This document shows positions 6,630-14,332 of a stretch of 15,938 nucleotides of DNA, in pieces. The first letter of the stretch is position 1. Each line of letters starts with the position of its first letter. The notes beneath the pieces are model-generated. The model saw nothing but the letters and a program-made list of their open reading frames with translations, was not told the DNA's origin and did no database searches. This stretch comes from Thermoanaerobaculia bacterium (lineage in GTDB: Bacteria > Acidobacteriota > Thermoanaerobaculia > UBA5066). Position numbers and translations under genes: made by a program. The stretch lies in assembly GCA_023717585.1 (NCBI GenBank), contig JAMQPJ010000046.1:1-15938 (forward strand), in the 5' to 3' direction.

Positions 6630-7825
6630 CGCGCAAGGCGCTCGACGGGATCCGCGTCCTCGACCTGACGAACGTTCTCTCGGGGCCGTTCGCGACGCTC
6701 CACCTCGCCCTCCTCGGCGCCGAGGTGATCAAGGTCGAGAACCCGGGGGGCGGCGACCTGGCGCGCAAGCTCGGCAACGTCCCGAAGCTGAACAATGAAC
6801 TGATGGGGACGAGCTTCCTCGCGCAGAACGCGAACAAGAAGTCGATCACGCTGAACCTGAAGAAGAAAGAGGCGAGGGAGATCTTCCTGAAGCTGCTCGC
6901 GGACTCCGACGTCGCCGTCGAGAACTTCCGCCCCGGCGTGATGACGCGACTCGGCTTCGGCTGGGACGTGATGAAGGCCGCGAACCCGCGACTCGTCTAC
7001 TGCGCGATCTCCGGTTTCGGCCAGGACGGGCCCGACGCCGACAAGCCGGCCTACGACCAGATCATCCAGGGGCTCTCCGGGACGATGGCCGTAAACGGCG
7101 ACGAGCGTCTCAACCCGCTCCGCTGCGGCTTTCCGGTCTGCGACACGGTCGGCGGGCTGACCGCGGCGTTCGCGATCATGACCGCTCTCTTCCACCGAGA
7201 GCGGACCGGCGAAGGACAGATGGTCGACGTCGCGCTCCTCGACGCGATCATGCCGCTGATGGGCTGGGTCGCCGCGAACCTCCTGATCGGCGGCCAGCAG
7301 CCGGTCCCGATGGGAAACGACAACTTCACCGCCGCGCCGAGCGGCGTCTTCCGGACCCGGGACGGCTACGTCAACATCGCGGCGAACAAGCAGGAGCAAT
7401 GGGAGGCGGTCTGCGACGCCGTTGGCGCCCCGGAGCTGAAGACCGACCCCCGGTTCCAGGAGCGCGACACGAGGAAGGAGAACCGCAGGGCGCTGACGCC
7501 GCTTCTCGAGCTCAAGCTGGCCGGGAGGACGACGAAGGAATGGGTGACGCTCCTGAACGCCCGGGACGTCCCGTCGGGCGAGATCCTCGGGCTCGACGAC
7601 GCGCTCCACCAGCCGCAGGTCGTCTTCCGCGGGACCCTCCAGACGGTCGAGGCGCCGGGCATCGGGCCGCTCCCGCTCTTCAACCTCCCGGCGCTCTTCC
7701 TTTCGACACCGGCGGCGATCGAGACCCCGCCGCCGCGGCTCGGCGAGCACACGGCCGAGATCCTCGGCCGGCTCGGCTATTCAGAGTCCGATCTCGCGAA
7801 TCTGAAGCAAAACGGCGTCATCTGA
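6626..7825 (+). CDS. Family III CoA-transferase (CaiB/BaiF)
   Basis: A 399-residue class III CoA-transferase of normal length. It starts with the family's LDGIRVLDLTNVLSGPFATLHLALLGAEVIKVE, continues with NANKKSITLNLKKKEAREIFLKLL (69-92) and VENFRPGVMTRLG (98-110), and has the probable catalytic aspartate D173 in CGFPVCDTVGGLTAAFAI. The start is GTG at 6626, overlapping the TGA of the lyase gene (GTGA); a weak GGAAG (6614-6618) lies 7 nt upstream. The frame is open much further upstream, but that part lies inside the lyase gene and is not family-like. Such enzymes move CoA between carboxylic acids; known relatives act on citramalate (Chloroflexus), glutarate and HMG (mammalian SUGCT), carnitine or formate/oxalate. 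Beside a lyase, it probably activates a free hydroxy acid for cleavage (inference). Confidence 0.92.
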   Translation: MTRKALDGIRVLDLTNVLSGPFATLHLALLGAEVIKVENPGGGDLARKLGNVPKLNNELMGTSFLAQNANKKSITLNLKKKEAREIFLKLLADSDVAVENFRPGVMTRLGFGWDVMKAANPRLVYCAISGFGQDGPDADKPAYDQIIQGLSGTMAVNGDERLNPLRCGFPVCDTVGGLTAAFAIMTALFHRERTGEGQMVDVALLDAIMPLMGWVAANLLIGGQQPVPMGNDNFTAAPSGVFRTRDGYVNIAANKQEQWEAVCDAVGAPELKTDPRFQERDTRKENRRALTPLLELKLAGRTTKEWVTLLNARDVPSGEILGLDDALHQPQVVFRGTLQTVEAPGIGPLPLFNLPALFLSTPAAIETPPPRLGEHTAEILGRLGYSESDLANLKQNGVI

Positions 7826-7826
7826 C

Positions 7827-7834
7827 GGAGGAGG
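7827..7834 (+). promoter_or_regulatory. Shine-Dalgarno GGAGGAGG of the propeller protein
   Basis: GGAGGAGG begins 2 nt after the CoA-transferase stop and lies 4 nt before the ATG at 7839. It supports both the start choice and translation from one operon mRNA. Confidence 0.7.
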
Positions 7835-7838
7835 CCCC

Positions 7839-9527
7839 ATGTCTCACGTCCACGCCCGGCGCACCTCGTCGATCGTCACGAGCGTCCTCGTTCTGCTCGC
7901 GGGCACTCCGGCGTTCGCCGACGTACTCGTCCTCGACCGGGCGGCGAAGACCATCAGCCGCCTCGACTCCGTGTCACTCGCCATCAAGGCCTCCGCGCCG
8001 CTGCCGGACGTCCCGACTCGGGCTGTCGTCTCGCCCGACGGGAAGACAGTCGTCGTTCTCTGCCGCGGCGAGGGAGACGACAAGTACGACGGCTTCAGGG
8101 CGAAGACGAAGTCGCAGGCGGCCGTCCTGGAGGCCGGCACGCTGAAAGAGAGGGCCCGGCTGGAACTGGGGTGGGGTCTGGGGGCATCGGTCTGGGACGC
8201 CGCGGGAACGAACCTCGTCGTCCTCGCTCCCGGCTTCCCGTCGACGAACCCGGAAAAGCGTCAGCCGGCCACGGTCGTCTCGATCGATCGCGAGGGGAAG
8301 TCGCGGCGCGTCACTGTCGAGCGGGCGGCCGCCGACATGGCGATCTCGCCGGACGCGTCGATGGCCGCCGTCCTGGCGTCGAGGGTCGAGGGGCCGGCCC
8401 AGCTCTCCTTCTGCGATTTCGCCACGGGGACGGCGGGAGGCCCGATCCTCCTGTCTGGGGAGCCGAAGGAGCTGCTGCTGACGCCCGACGGCGCGACACT
8501 CTACTCCCTCGCCCGCGGAAACCCGAAGGGATTCGGCAACGTGCAGGGCTCGCTCGCGGTCTTCTCCTTCCCCGAGCGGAAGAAGACTGCCGAGATGAAG
8601 CTCGGCGCCATCACCGGCATCGGCGGGTTCGAGAAGAGCGGACGGCTGATCCTCGGCGGCGCGAGGGCCGGCGAGGTGAAGGAGCACAGGATCTACATCG
8701 TCAAGGGGCCCGTCGTCGAATACGACGTGGCCGGTCCGGAAGCTCCGGCGTCCTTCCGCTTCGCGCCCGACGGCCGGACGGCGTGGGCTTACGGGTCGAC
8801 CTCCGCCTTCGTCGACTTCGGTGACTTCAGCGCGCCCCCCGTCGTCACCCTCTCGAAGCTCTACGGCCATAGCGGTACCGAGCGGACCCCGGACGGGAAG
8901 CTCGCCCTCGTTTACGACTCGGACGGGAAGTCCATCAGCCAGGTCCTCGTCTTCGAGCTGCCGTCGGGTAAGAAGTTGAAGACCTTCGATACGGCGTCTT
9001 TCGGCTCGCGGCTCGGTCTCGCCGTCGCGGCCGGCGCGGCGACGATTGCCTCGATGGAGACGGGCCGACGAGACGCACAGGCGCACGGGCGATCGACGTA
9101 CACCTACTCGATCTACGGCATGAAGCACGAAAGACCGCGTGGCGCGGCGATCGTCATCCGCCCGGACGGGAAGGTCGCGTTCGTCTACGACCCCGTCGGG
9201 AGCGACATCCTCTCGATCGACCTCGAGAAGCTGGAGAAGGGGAAGCGGCAGAGCGCGGGAAAGGGGTCACGTGGACTCTTCCTGACGGGGGGCGGCAAGA
9301 CCCTCCTCATCGCCGCGGACAACGGCCTGAGCGCCTTCGACACGACACTTTTCGAGAAGGCGGTCCCGACGAAGACGGACGGCCCGGCCGACCTCGCGAT
9401 GGGCCCCTCGGGCGAGACGCTCCTTCTTGCGAAGGGGCTGGTAGCGGTCGTCGACCCGGCGACGGGAAAAGTGGGAGCGCAGACGAGCTCGTTCCGGGAG
9501 CCCGCGGTCGGCGCCTTCCTTCCCTGA
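7839..9527 (+). CDS. Exported beta-propeller (YVTN/WD40-like) protein, function unknown
   Basis: A 562-residue protein with a signal peptide (RR at 7-8, hydrophobic SIVTSVLVLLAG, cleavage after AFA at about 27). The mature part carries repeated blades with the PDG motif followed by hydrophobic strands: SPDGKTVVVL (65-), SPDASMAAVLA (170-), TPDGATLYSLA (215-), APDGRTAWAYG (309-), TPDGKLALVYD (350-), RPDGKVAFVYD (441-) and a weaker GPSGETLLLA (522-). This number of blades suits one seven-bladed propeller, or slightly more. No catalytic motif is visible. It lies 13 nt after the CoA-transferase in the same direction, so it is probably co-transcribed, although a functional link to the enzymes is not obvious. 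Propellers of this kind are usually binding scaffolds in the periplasm. Confidence 0.85.
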   Translation: MSHVHARRTSSIVTSVLVLLAGTPAFADVLVLDRAAKTISRLDSVSLAIKASAPLPDVPTRAVVSPDGKTVVVLCRGEGDDKYDGFRAKTKSQAAVLEAGTLKERARLELGWGLGASVWDAAGTNLVVLAPGFPSTNPEKRQPATVVSIDREGKSRRVTVERAAADMAISPDASMAAVLASRVEGPAQLSFCDFATGTAGGPILLSGEPKELLLTPDGATLYSLARGNPKGFGNVQGSLAVFSFPERKKTAEMKLGAITGIGGFEKSGRLILGGARAGEVKEHRIYIVKGPVVEYDVAGPEAPASFRFAPDGRTAWAYGSTSAFVDFGDFSAPPVVTLSKLYGHSGTERTPDGKLALVYDSDGKSISQVLVFELPSGKKLKTFDTASFGSRLGLAVAAGAATIASMETGRRDAQAHGRSTYTYSIYGMKHERPRGAAIVIRPDGKVAFVYDPVGSDILSIDLEKLEKGKRQSAGKGSRGLFLTGGGKTLLIAADNGLSAFDTTLFEKAVPTKTDGPADLAMGPSGETLLLAKGLVAVVDPATGKVGAQTSSFREPAVGAFLP

Positions 9528-9560
9528 CGAACCCGGGAGCTCGCGTCCGGGGGAGCGATG

Positions 9561-9586
9561 CAGCGGCTTACCGGAAATAGCCGCTG
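9561..9586. terminator. Hairpin at convergent gene ends
   Basis: CAGCGGCT (9561-9568), 10-nt loop, AGCCGCTG (9579-9586): a perfect 8-bp stem that includes the stop codon of the large minus-strand gene. It lies 33 nt after the stop of the propeller gene. It is a candidate bidirectional terminator, but no T-run follows on either strand. Confidence 0.4.
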
Positions 9587-12500
9587 ACGTCGAGGATCAG
9601 GTCCAGAGGCGCGGCGGAGTTGTTGCGCACCCGGATCGTTCCGGAGCCGTCCGTCGCGAGACGGACGACGTTCGCGTTCGCCCTCGCCACGCCGGCCCTG
9701 AAGCTCACGGACGTCGTTCCCCCCGGGCTGTCGTTCGCTCCGAATACGCTCAAGTCGCCCACGGCGCCCGCATTCGTCACGGTCACGTTCGTGACGAGGG
9801 ACCTCGCGTTCGCCGGAATCCCGCACGTTCCGGTGAGCAGGAAGACACGGTCGGGGCCTCCGCTCGGTCCGATCGAGGGCCCGCCCCGGGGGCCCGCCGC
9901 GTTGCGCGTGTCGAGAAGGCGGCAGGGCGAGAGCCCGAAGAAGGCCGTCGGCCCCGAACCGCCCGCAGGGATCACGGTGACGGAAAGGGCCACCGAGCCC
10001 GTCGTGCCGATCGTGTCGCGAGCCGTGCAGGTTCCGGACGCGCTTCCCGGCGCCGCGAAGGCGTGGGCCGGATTCTGCGCGGAGGAGGTGCCGCCGCCCG
10101 TGAACGTCCACGTGTAGGTATACGGGCCCGTGCCGCCCGTTGCGGTGCACGAGAAAGTCGCCGGGTTCCCGGGGTATACCCAGGGGGGACTCACCGCACC
10201 CGACGCCTGCACGGGCGGCGGGGTCACCGTGACCGTCGTGGAGTTCATCGTGAAGGCGCCGCTGCCGAGATCGGCGGCCGTGCACGTCGCCACGTAGTTG
10301 CCCGCGGCGCCGAACGTCTGCGAGGCCGTCGGGCCGGTTCCGCTGACCGCGTTCCCGGACCACGAGTACGAGAACCCCGCGCCGGTTCCGCCGGCCGCGT
10401 TGCAGGTGAAGGAAACGGTCGAGCCCACGACCACGGGATTCGCGCTCGCGGTGACGGTCACCATGACGGGTGGAGCGGCGGTGATCGGGACGCTCGCCGA
10501 ATCGCTGCTCTGCGTGCCCGCGGCGTCGGCGACGAAGCACCAGGCCTGAACGCTTCCCGCGACGGAGGACGACGTCTGGAAAGTCGGCGAGGTCCCCACG
10601 ACGAACTGGAGCGGGGACCGCCACTCGTAGCTGTATGGCGGCAGTCCGCCGGAGACGTTGCACGAGAAAACGAACAGCTGGTTCGTGTAGGCGGCGGCGG
10701 GATTCGCGGTCACGCCGACGACGAGCGGACTCACGACCGTGACGTTGACGGGAAACACGGTGCTGGCCGGCGAGCCGGAGAGCCAGTCCACGAAAAGGCC
10801 GGCCCCGTATGTCGCGCGGATGCGGAGAAACCAGGCTCCGCCGGTCTGGGGCGTCGGGATCGTGCCCGCGCCACCGGTAAAAGGGAGGCTCGCGGTGGGC
10901 TGGCACGCCGAAGAAACACCCGTCGCGTCCGGGCAGAGGCCGTAGAAATACTGCGGGGAGAAGCTCCCGGGATTCGACTGGTTCGTGATCGCGATCGTCG
11001 GGTTGCTGGTCACGACCATGACGGGCCCGACGGACGCCCCGTTCACGAGGAAGGCAGGCTGGATGTCGGCGACCTGGATCTTCAGCGCCGGCTGGAGCGC
11101 GGTCGGCTGACAGGAGGCGGGCATGCCCGGACAATCGGGCGAGACGTACCCATTCGCGTATGGCACCTTGACCCAGACATTGAAGTTCCGCGTGCCGTTG
11201 CCCGGAAAGGCGTGCGGACACGCGGGCCCTCCGCAACCCGGGTCGCGCGTCAGGATTTCGCCCGCGGGCGCGGCCGTGTTGGATCCGAAATACCAGGAAA
11301 AGCCCGCGGCTGCAGGCTGGCCGTCCGAGCCCGTCGCGTCCACCGGGCTCCCGGTGAGAATCTGGGGCGTCCCGAGACGGATCGCCGGCACCTGCCAGCG
11401 CAGGGAAGCGATCGTCGCGCCGGCGCTGCCGTACCGGTTGTCGGCCTCGAAGGCGAGGCTCAGCTGCCGCGCAGACCCGGCCGCCTCAGCACCCGTGAAA
11501 TCCGGAGCGCCGCCCGCGAACGCCGCGTTGGCCGTCACGGACGCCCAGCAACCGGCGCCGCTGCTCGGGCTTGCGCCCCCGACGTTGGGATCGCACGGAC
11601 CCACGAGCGTGAACGAGCCGGGGGGCGCCGAGGGATTCCCGAAGGCCCCGTTGTCGGGGGCCCTGAGGCGCGGGAAGGCCGATCCGCCGGAGTCCTCGCT
11701 GGAAACGCCCGCATGGAAATCAAAATCGAAATTCCAGCCGGTCACCGGCTGCAATACGGGAGGAGGGAGAACGGCGAGCGTGCCGGACACCCTGTCTCCC
11801 AGAAACACGGTGCATTCCGCGAGCGTGCCCTCTTCGCAACTCTTGACCGGCGTGACGTCGTTCACGAAGAGCGGTCCGACGATCGCGGCGGCCGGAGCGT
11901 TCACGGACACGCAGGACATCGGGATCACGTAGGCCGAGCTGCCCGTCGGGAGATAGGCGTAAAGGGAATTGGAGGGAGGGGCGGCGGCGAACCCGCGCAT
12001 CGGCTGGCCGGGCGAGAAGTTGCTGTAGATGTTCGTCGGGATGTCGAACGCGCCGGGAGGCGCCGAGGAGTTGACGGCTGACCAGGCGAACGTCGTCGTG
12101 GAATAGAGCTTGAACAGGAGACTCGGAGTCGCGCGCTGCGCCCACATGAGGACGAAGAGGCCGCTGTTGCCCGCGACGAGCGCGGAGCTCGCCCCCGGGT
12201 TCGACCACCAGACCTCGCCCGCCTGCGACGGGACGCGCCAGATCGGGCCGGCCGAAACCTTCGCGAGGCCGCTCGTGACGTGGAGGAGCCCGTAGCTCGG
12301 CGAATTCTCGCCGGCCTGCGCGTTCAGCTCCGCGAGAACCCAGACCTTCGTGGCGTCGGCGGGATCGACGGCCGCGGAGTAGGCCGCGATCGTGCGGCCG
12401 CCGAAATCGGCGCTCGTGATCGTGGTGCGCGGATAGCCGGACGTGATTCTCCCGATGGGCCCCGGATTCGACGCGTCGACGACCTCTATACCGGCGCCGG

Positions 12501-13209
12501 ACCGGTAGAGGATGCGATTCCCGGCCAGGTACGGGGAGACTCCGCCCGGCAACGTCGACGTCTCGGTGCCGCCGGGAAAGTTGTCGAGCTGGAGCGAGCC
12601 GGTCGGCAGCGTCGTGATGTCGGCAGCCGTCACGCTCAGCTCGAAGTTGTATGCGATGTAGCGGCTGCCGATGTGCTGTATGAGCGTGCCGGACGCCCGG
12701 TCGGGACGGAAATCGCCCCAAAGGGTGAAGCCGGCGCCGTTCGGACTTCCGACTACCGTATGGAACGACGTCGGGCCCGTCATCGAGAAGGCCACGCGCT
12801 GCCCGTCCGGCGAGACGGCGATCGTCTGAATGTTGTTCTGCCCGTCGCCGCCGTGGTTGACGCTGTTGGGTCCGCCGAGCGGGAACCGGACGTCGTGGTA
12901 GAAGAGCGCGGTCGGGTTGACCGGGTTCGTGAGATCGAGAACCGAGTAGCCGTACGACTCCTGCATGAGGAGCCGGAACGGGCCGCTGCCACCGTTCTTG
13001 TAGAGCGCGAGATTGCTGCTGAATCCGCTGCTCAGCGTTATGGGCCGCGAGACACCCGGCGGCCTCGGTTCGAACGAGACCGGAGAACCCGACAGCGCGC
13101 ACTGTGCCTCGGCGCTCTGCCCCCGCGAGAGCAGCAGGAAAAGTGCGACCGCGGTCACACAATTCCCGACCAGCCTCTGGCCCTTCGCGGCCAGAAGTGT
13201 CCCTACCAT
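9568..13209 (-). CDS. Large exported protein: propeller-like N-terminus, three PKD/Ig-like repeats, 'CRLLDTR...SGYF' C-terminal domain
   Basis: 1213 residues. The signal peptide is K9, R12, then hydrophobic VTAVALFLLLS, with cleavage after AEA at about 35. Residues about 50-440 look like a beta-propeller: LLMQESYGYSVLDLTNPVNP (80-99) resembles LVIVD repeats, and AVSPDGQRVAFSM (131-143) is a blade-like strand pair. About 480-820 is a less clear beta-rich part with Cys pairs. Three PKD/Ig-like domains follow (about 824-912, 915-997, 999-1081), each with a FSCN/FTCN/FSCT strand, a GG-x-x-P/F-Y-SYxW-type strand and a second cysteine, so an internal disulfide is likely. The C-terminal 125 residues (1089-1213) run FFGLSPCRLLDTR...DVSGYF, a domain I have seen at the ends of many acidobacterial exported proteins. 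The ATG at 13209 lacks a clear Shine-Dalgarno. It is likely a cell-surface or secreted protein; its ligand is unknown. Confidence 0.88.
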   Translation of the reverse strand: MVGTLLAAKGQRLVGNCVTAVALFLLLSRGQSAEAQCALSGSPVSFEPRPPGVSRPITLSSGFSSNLALYKNGGSGPFRLLMQESYGYSVLDLTNPVNPTALFYHDVRFPLGGPNSVNHGGDGQNNIQTIAVSPDGQRVAFSMTGPTSFHTVVGSPNGAGFTLWGDFRPDRASGTLIQHIGSRYIAYNFELSVTAADITTLPTGSLQLDNFPGGTETSTLPGGVSPYLAGNRILYRSGAGIEVVDASNPGPIGRITSGYPRTTITSADFGGRTIAAYSAAVDPADATKVWVLAELNAQAGENSPSYGLLHVTSGLAKVSAGPIWRVPSQAGEVWWSNPGASSALVAGNSGLFVLMWAQRATPSLLFKLYSTTTFAWSAVNSSAPPGAFDIPTNIYSNFSPGQPMRGFAAAPPSNSLYAYLPTGSSAYVIPMSCVSVNAPAAAIVGPLFVNDVTPVKSCEEGTLAECTVFLGDRVSGTLAVLPPPVLQPVTGWNFDFDFHAGVSSEDSGGSAFPRLRAPDNGAFGNPSAPPGSFTLVGPCDPNVGGASPSSGAGCWASVTANAAFAGGAPDFTGAEAAGSARQLSLAFEADNRYGSAGATIASLRWQVPAIRLGTPQILTGSPVDATGSDGQPAAAGFSWYFGSNTAAPAGEILTRDPGCGGPACPHAFPGNGTRNFNVWVKVPYANGYVSPDCPGMPASCQPTALQPALKIQVADIQPAFLVNGASVGPVMVVTSNPTIAITNQSNPGSFSPQYFYGLCPDATGVSSACQPTASLPFTGGAGTIPTPQTGGAWFLRIRATYGAGLFVDWLSGSPASTVFPVNVTVVSPLVVGVTANPAAAYTNQLFVFSCNVSGGLPPYSYEWRSPLQFVVGTSPTFQTSSSVAGSVQAWCFVADAAGTQSSDSASVPITAAPPVMVTVTASANPVVVGSTVSFTCNAAGGTGAGFSYSWSGNAVSGTGPTASQTFGAAGNYVATCTAADLGSGAFTMNSTTVTVTPPPVQASGAVSPPWVYPGNPATFSCTATGGTGPYTYTWTFTGGGTSSAQNPAHAFAAPGSASGTCTARDTIGTTGSVALSVTVIPAGGSGPTAFFGLSPCRLLDTRNAAGPRGGPSIGPSGGPDRVFLLTGTCGIPANARSLVTNVTVTNAGAVGDLSVFGANDSPGGTTSVSFRAGVARANANVVRLATDGSGTIRVRNNSAAPLDLILDVSGYFR

Positions 13210-13395
13210 GTGACGACTCGTTCGAAATTTGAATACACGGGCTTACCAGGAAGCTCCCCCGGTAATGTCGAAACAGCATGTTATCTCACTGCCGGTTCGA
13301 GCGAAGACCCGAAAAGAGAGGCGACGCGCGGATCGCCGAGCGACGCGGGGATCTACGGCGCGTGGGTCGCTCTTTCCGCCCGCGCAAAACTCTCC

Positions 13396-13424
13396 TTGAC
13401 GGAGCGCCTCCTGCGCCCTATTGA
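13396..13424 (+). promoter_or_regulatory. Weak sigma-70-like promoter candidate
   Basis: TTGACG (13396-13401, 5 of 6 to the -35 consensus), 17-nt spacer, TATTGA (13419-13424, only 3 of 6 to the -10 consensus). Transcription would start near 13431, 270 nt before the acetyltransferase start and just before the first inverted repeat. The evidence is spacing and the -35 match only. Confidence 0.25.
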
Positions 13425-13592
13425 TTAGTCAGCCCCGCGCGCCGGAATTCACGGCGGGGCCGGTCGGAAGGCTCACAGGCAAGGTCACAGAGCCGCCACA
13501 GCAGGTCCGGGGTTCGGAAGGGCGGCTCAGGACCAGCGCACAGCACGCGCAAAGCCGCTCCGCCGCCGGCAGGCCCCTCACGGGGTTCACCG

Positions 13593-13627
13593 GAGCCCGG
13601 GGGAACCGGCGCCCCTCGGGCTCTTTC
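13593..13627 (+). terminator. Terminator-like hairpin upstream of the acetyltransferase gene
   Basis: GAGCCCG (13593-13599) plus GGGG (13600-13603), 8-nt loop, CCCC (13612-13615), one bulged T, CGGGCTC (13617-13623), then TTTC. That is an 11-bp GC-rich stem with a short T-run on the plus strand only. No plus-strand gene ends here, so it would end a leader or small RNA started upstream, or act as an attenuator for the gene at 13703. An alternative pairing, GGTTC (13584-13588) with GAACC (13603-13607), would compete with it. Confidence 0.4.
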
Positions 13628-13691
13628 AGTTCGCCCCGGCCCACCCTTTCTCCCTCAACACGATATTGTCGGGCCGCGTACGTCGCCCGTC

Positions 13692-13697
13692 AGGGGG
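13692..13697 (+). promoter_or_regulatory. Shine-Dalgarno AGGGGG that sets a TTG start
   Basis: AGGGGG ends 5 nt before TTG at 13703. The frame is open from 13421, but the 94 residues before the TTG are low-complexity and not part of the acetyltransferase fold, so this site decides the start. Confidence 0.55.
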
Positions 13698-13702
13698 ATA
13701 CC

Positions 13703-14248
13703 TTGCTGCAGACAGAGCGACTGGGTCTTCGCCCTGTGAACCGGAGCGATATCGACGCGATCCTGGCGCTCGCGGGCGATCGACTCATCGCCGATACGAT
13801 GATCTCGATTCCTCACCCCCTCACGCCGCACGACGTGGAGAGCTGGATTGGATCAAGTGACACCGAGACCACTCATACGACGAACCGCCACTTTGCCGCC
13901 CGCCGCAACAGCGACAAGTCGCTGGTCGGGGTGATCTCGCTGCGGGACATCGACCACGAGCATCGGTTGGCCGAACTGAGCTTCTGGATTGGGCGGCCGT
14001 TCTGGGGGCACGCCTACGCAACCGAGGGCGCGCGTGCCGTCATCGGCTACGCCTTCACCCGGATGGGGCTGAACCGCCTCCAGGCGTTCCGCATGGTCCG
14101 CAACGAGGCCTCCGGCAAGGTGCTCCTGAAGCTCGGCTTCCGGGAAGAGGGCCGCTTGCGGCAACGCGTCGTCAAATGGGGCGTCTTCGAGGATGTCGTC
14201 GCCTACGGGATCCTGAAGGCCGACGTCGCCGACTCCGGCGCGGCTTGA
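13703..14248 (+). CDS. GNAT N-acetyltransferase, RimJ/RimL-like (Acetyltransf_3)
   Basis: 181 residues with a TTG start, the normal size for the family. It begins LQTERLGLRPVNRSDIDAIL, the standard first strand and helix. Conserved strand ELSFWIGRPFWGHAYATEGARAVIGYAF (91-118) carries the acetyl-CoA binding loop (about 98-109) and helix. MGLNRLQAFRMVRNEASGKVLLKLGFREEG (121-150) is the usual C-terminal motif with the N-x-x-S helix. Such enzymes acetylate the N-terminal amine of a ribosomal protein, or a small molecule such as an antibiotic; the sequence does not tell which. It appears to be transcribed alone, with a 9-bp inverted repeat after its stop. No alternative ATG lies near the domain start. 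Confidence 0.87.
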   Translation: MLQTERLGLRPVNRSDIDAILALAGDRLIADTMISIPHPLTPHDVESWIGSSDTETTHTTNRHFAARRNSDKSLVGVISLRDIDHEHRLAELSFWIGRPFWGHAYATEGARAVIGYAFTRMGLNRLQAFRMVRNEASGKVLLKLGFREEGRLRQRVVKWGVFEDVVAYGILKADVADSGAA

Positions 14249-14274
14249 CGACGTCGAGCGCTACGTCAAAGGGC

Positions 14275-14295
14275 CGGAATCGGGTCCCGATTCCG
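14275..14295. terminator. Hairpin between convergent acetyltransferase and RND genes
   Basis: CGGAATCGG (14275-14283), loop GTC, CCGATTCCG (14287-14295): a perfect 9-bp stem in the 84-nt gap between stop codons. On the minus strand it is followed by GCCCTTTG, a short T-run, so it fits best as terminator of the RND gene, and it may serve both genes. Confidence 0.5.
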
Positions 14296-14332
14296 CGACG
14301 AACCGCACGGAGGTCAACCAGCCGCTGATCGG

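Larger units (their letters stand above)
13210..13702. other. Gene-free stretch between divergent genes, with several GC-rich inverted repeats
   Basis: About 490 nt with no convincing protein gene. The part next to the large minus-strand gene (13210-13290) is the most AT-rich here and probably holds that gene's promoter, though I see no good -35/-10 pair. From 13396 on the plus strand there is a possible promoter, then inverted repeats at 13432-13438/13454-13460 (7 bp), 13483-13486/13531-13534 plus 13490-13497/13521-13528 (4+8 bp), 13574-13577/13582-13585 (4 bp), and a terminator-like hairpin at 13593-13623. The small open frames that cross it (plus from 13421, minus 13429-13644) have no start signals or family resemblance. 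Confidence 0.6.

Noticed and set aside
5540..7750. 736-residue open frame antisense to the lyase and CoA-transferase genes
   Set aside because: It is antisense to two clearly recognisable enzymes and spans their boundary; the product looks like antisense of high-GC coding sequence.
5655..8257. 16-nt match CGACGAACCCGGAAAA near 5655 and 8242
   Set aside because: The second copy lies inside a coding frame with ordinary codons; there is no positional relation, so it is probably chance.
10063..12081. Long plus-strand open frame inside the large exported protein gene
   Set aside because: Arg/Gly-rich composition and no start signals; the minus-strand product has a signal peptide and recognisable domains.
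13483..13534. Resemblance of GCAGGTCCGG...GGAAGG to the SRP RNA core
   Set aside because: The order and spacing of the conserved SRP RNA hairpin bases (GGAAGGAAGCAGCC) are absent.
13429..13644. 71-residue minus-strand open frame in the intergenic region
   Set aside because: No ribosome binding site, no signal peptide and no family resemblance.
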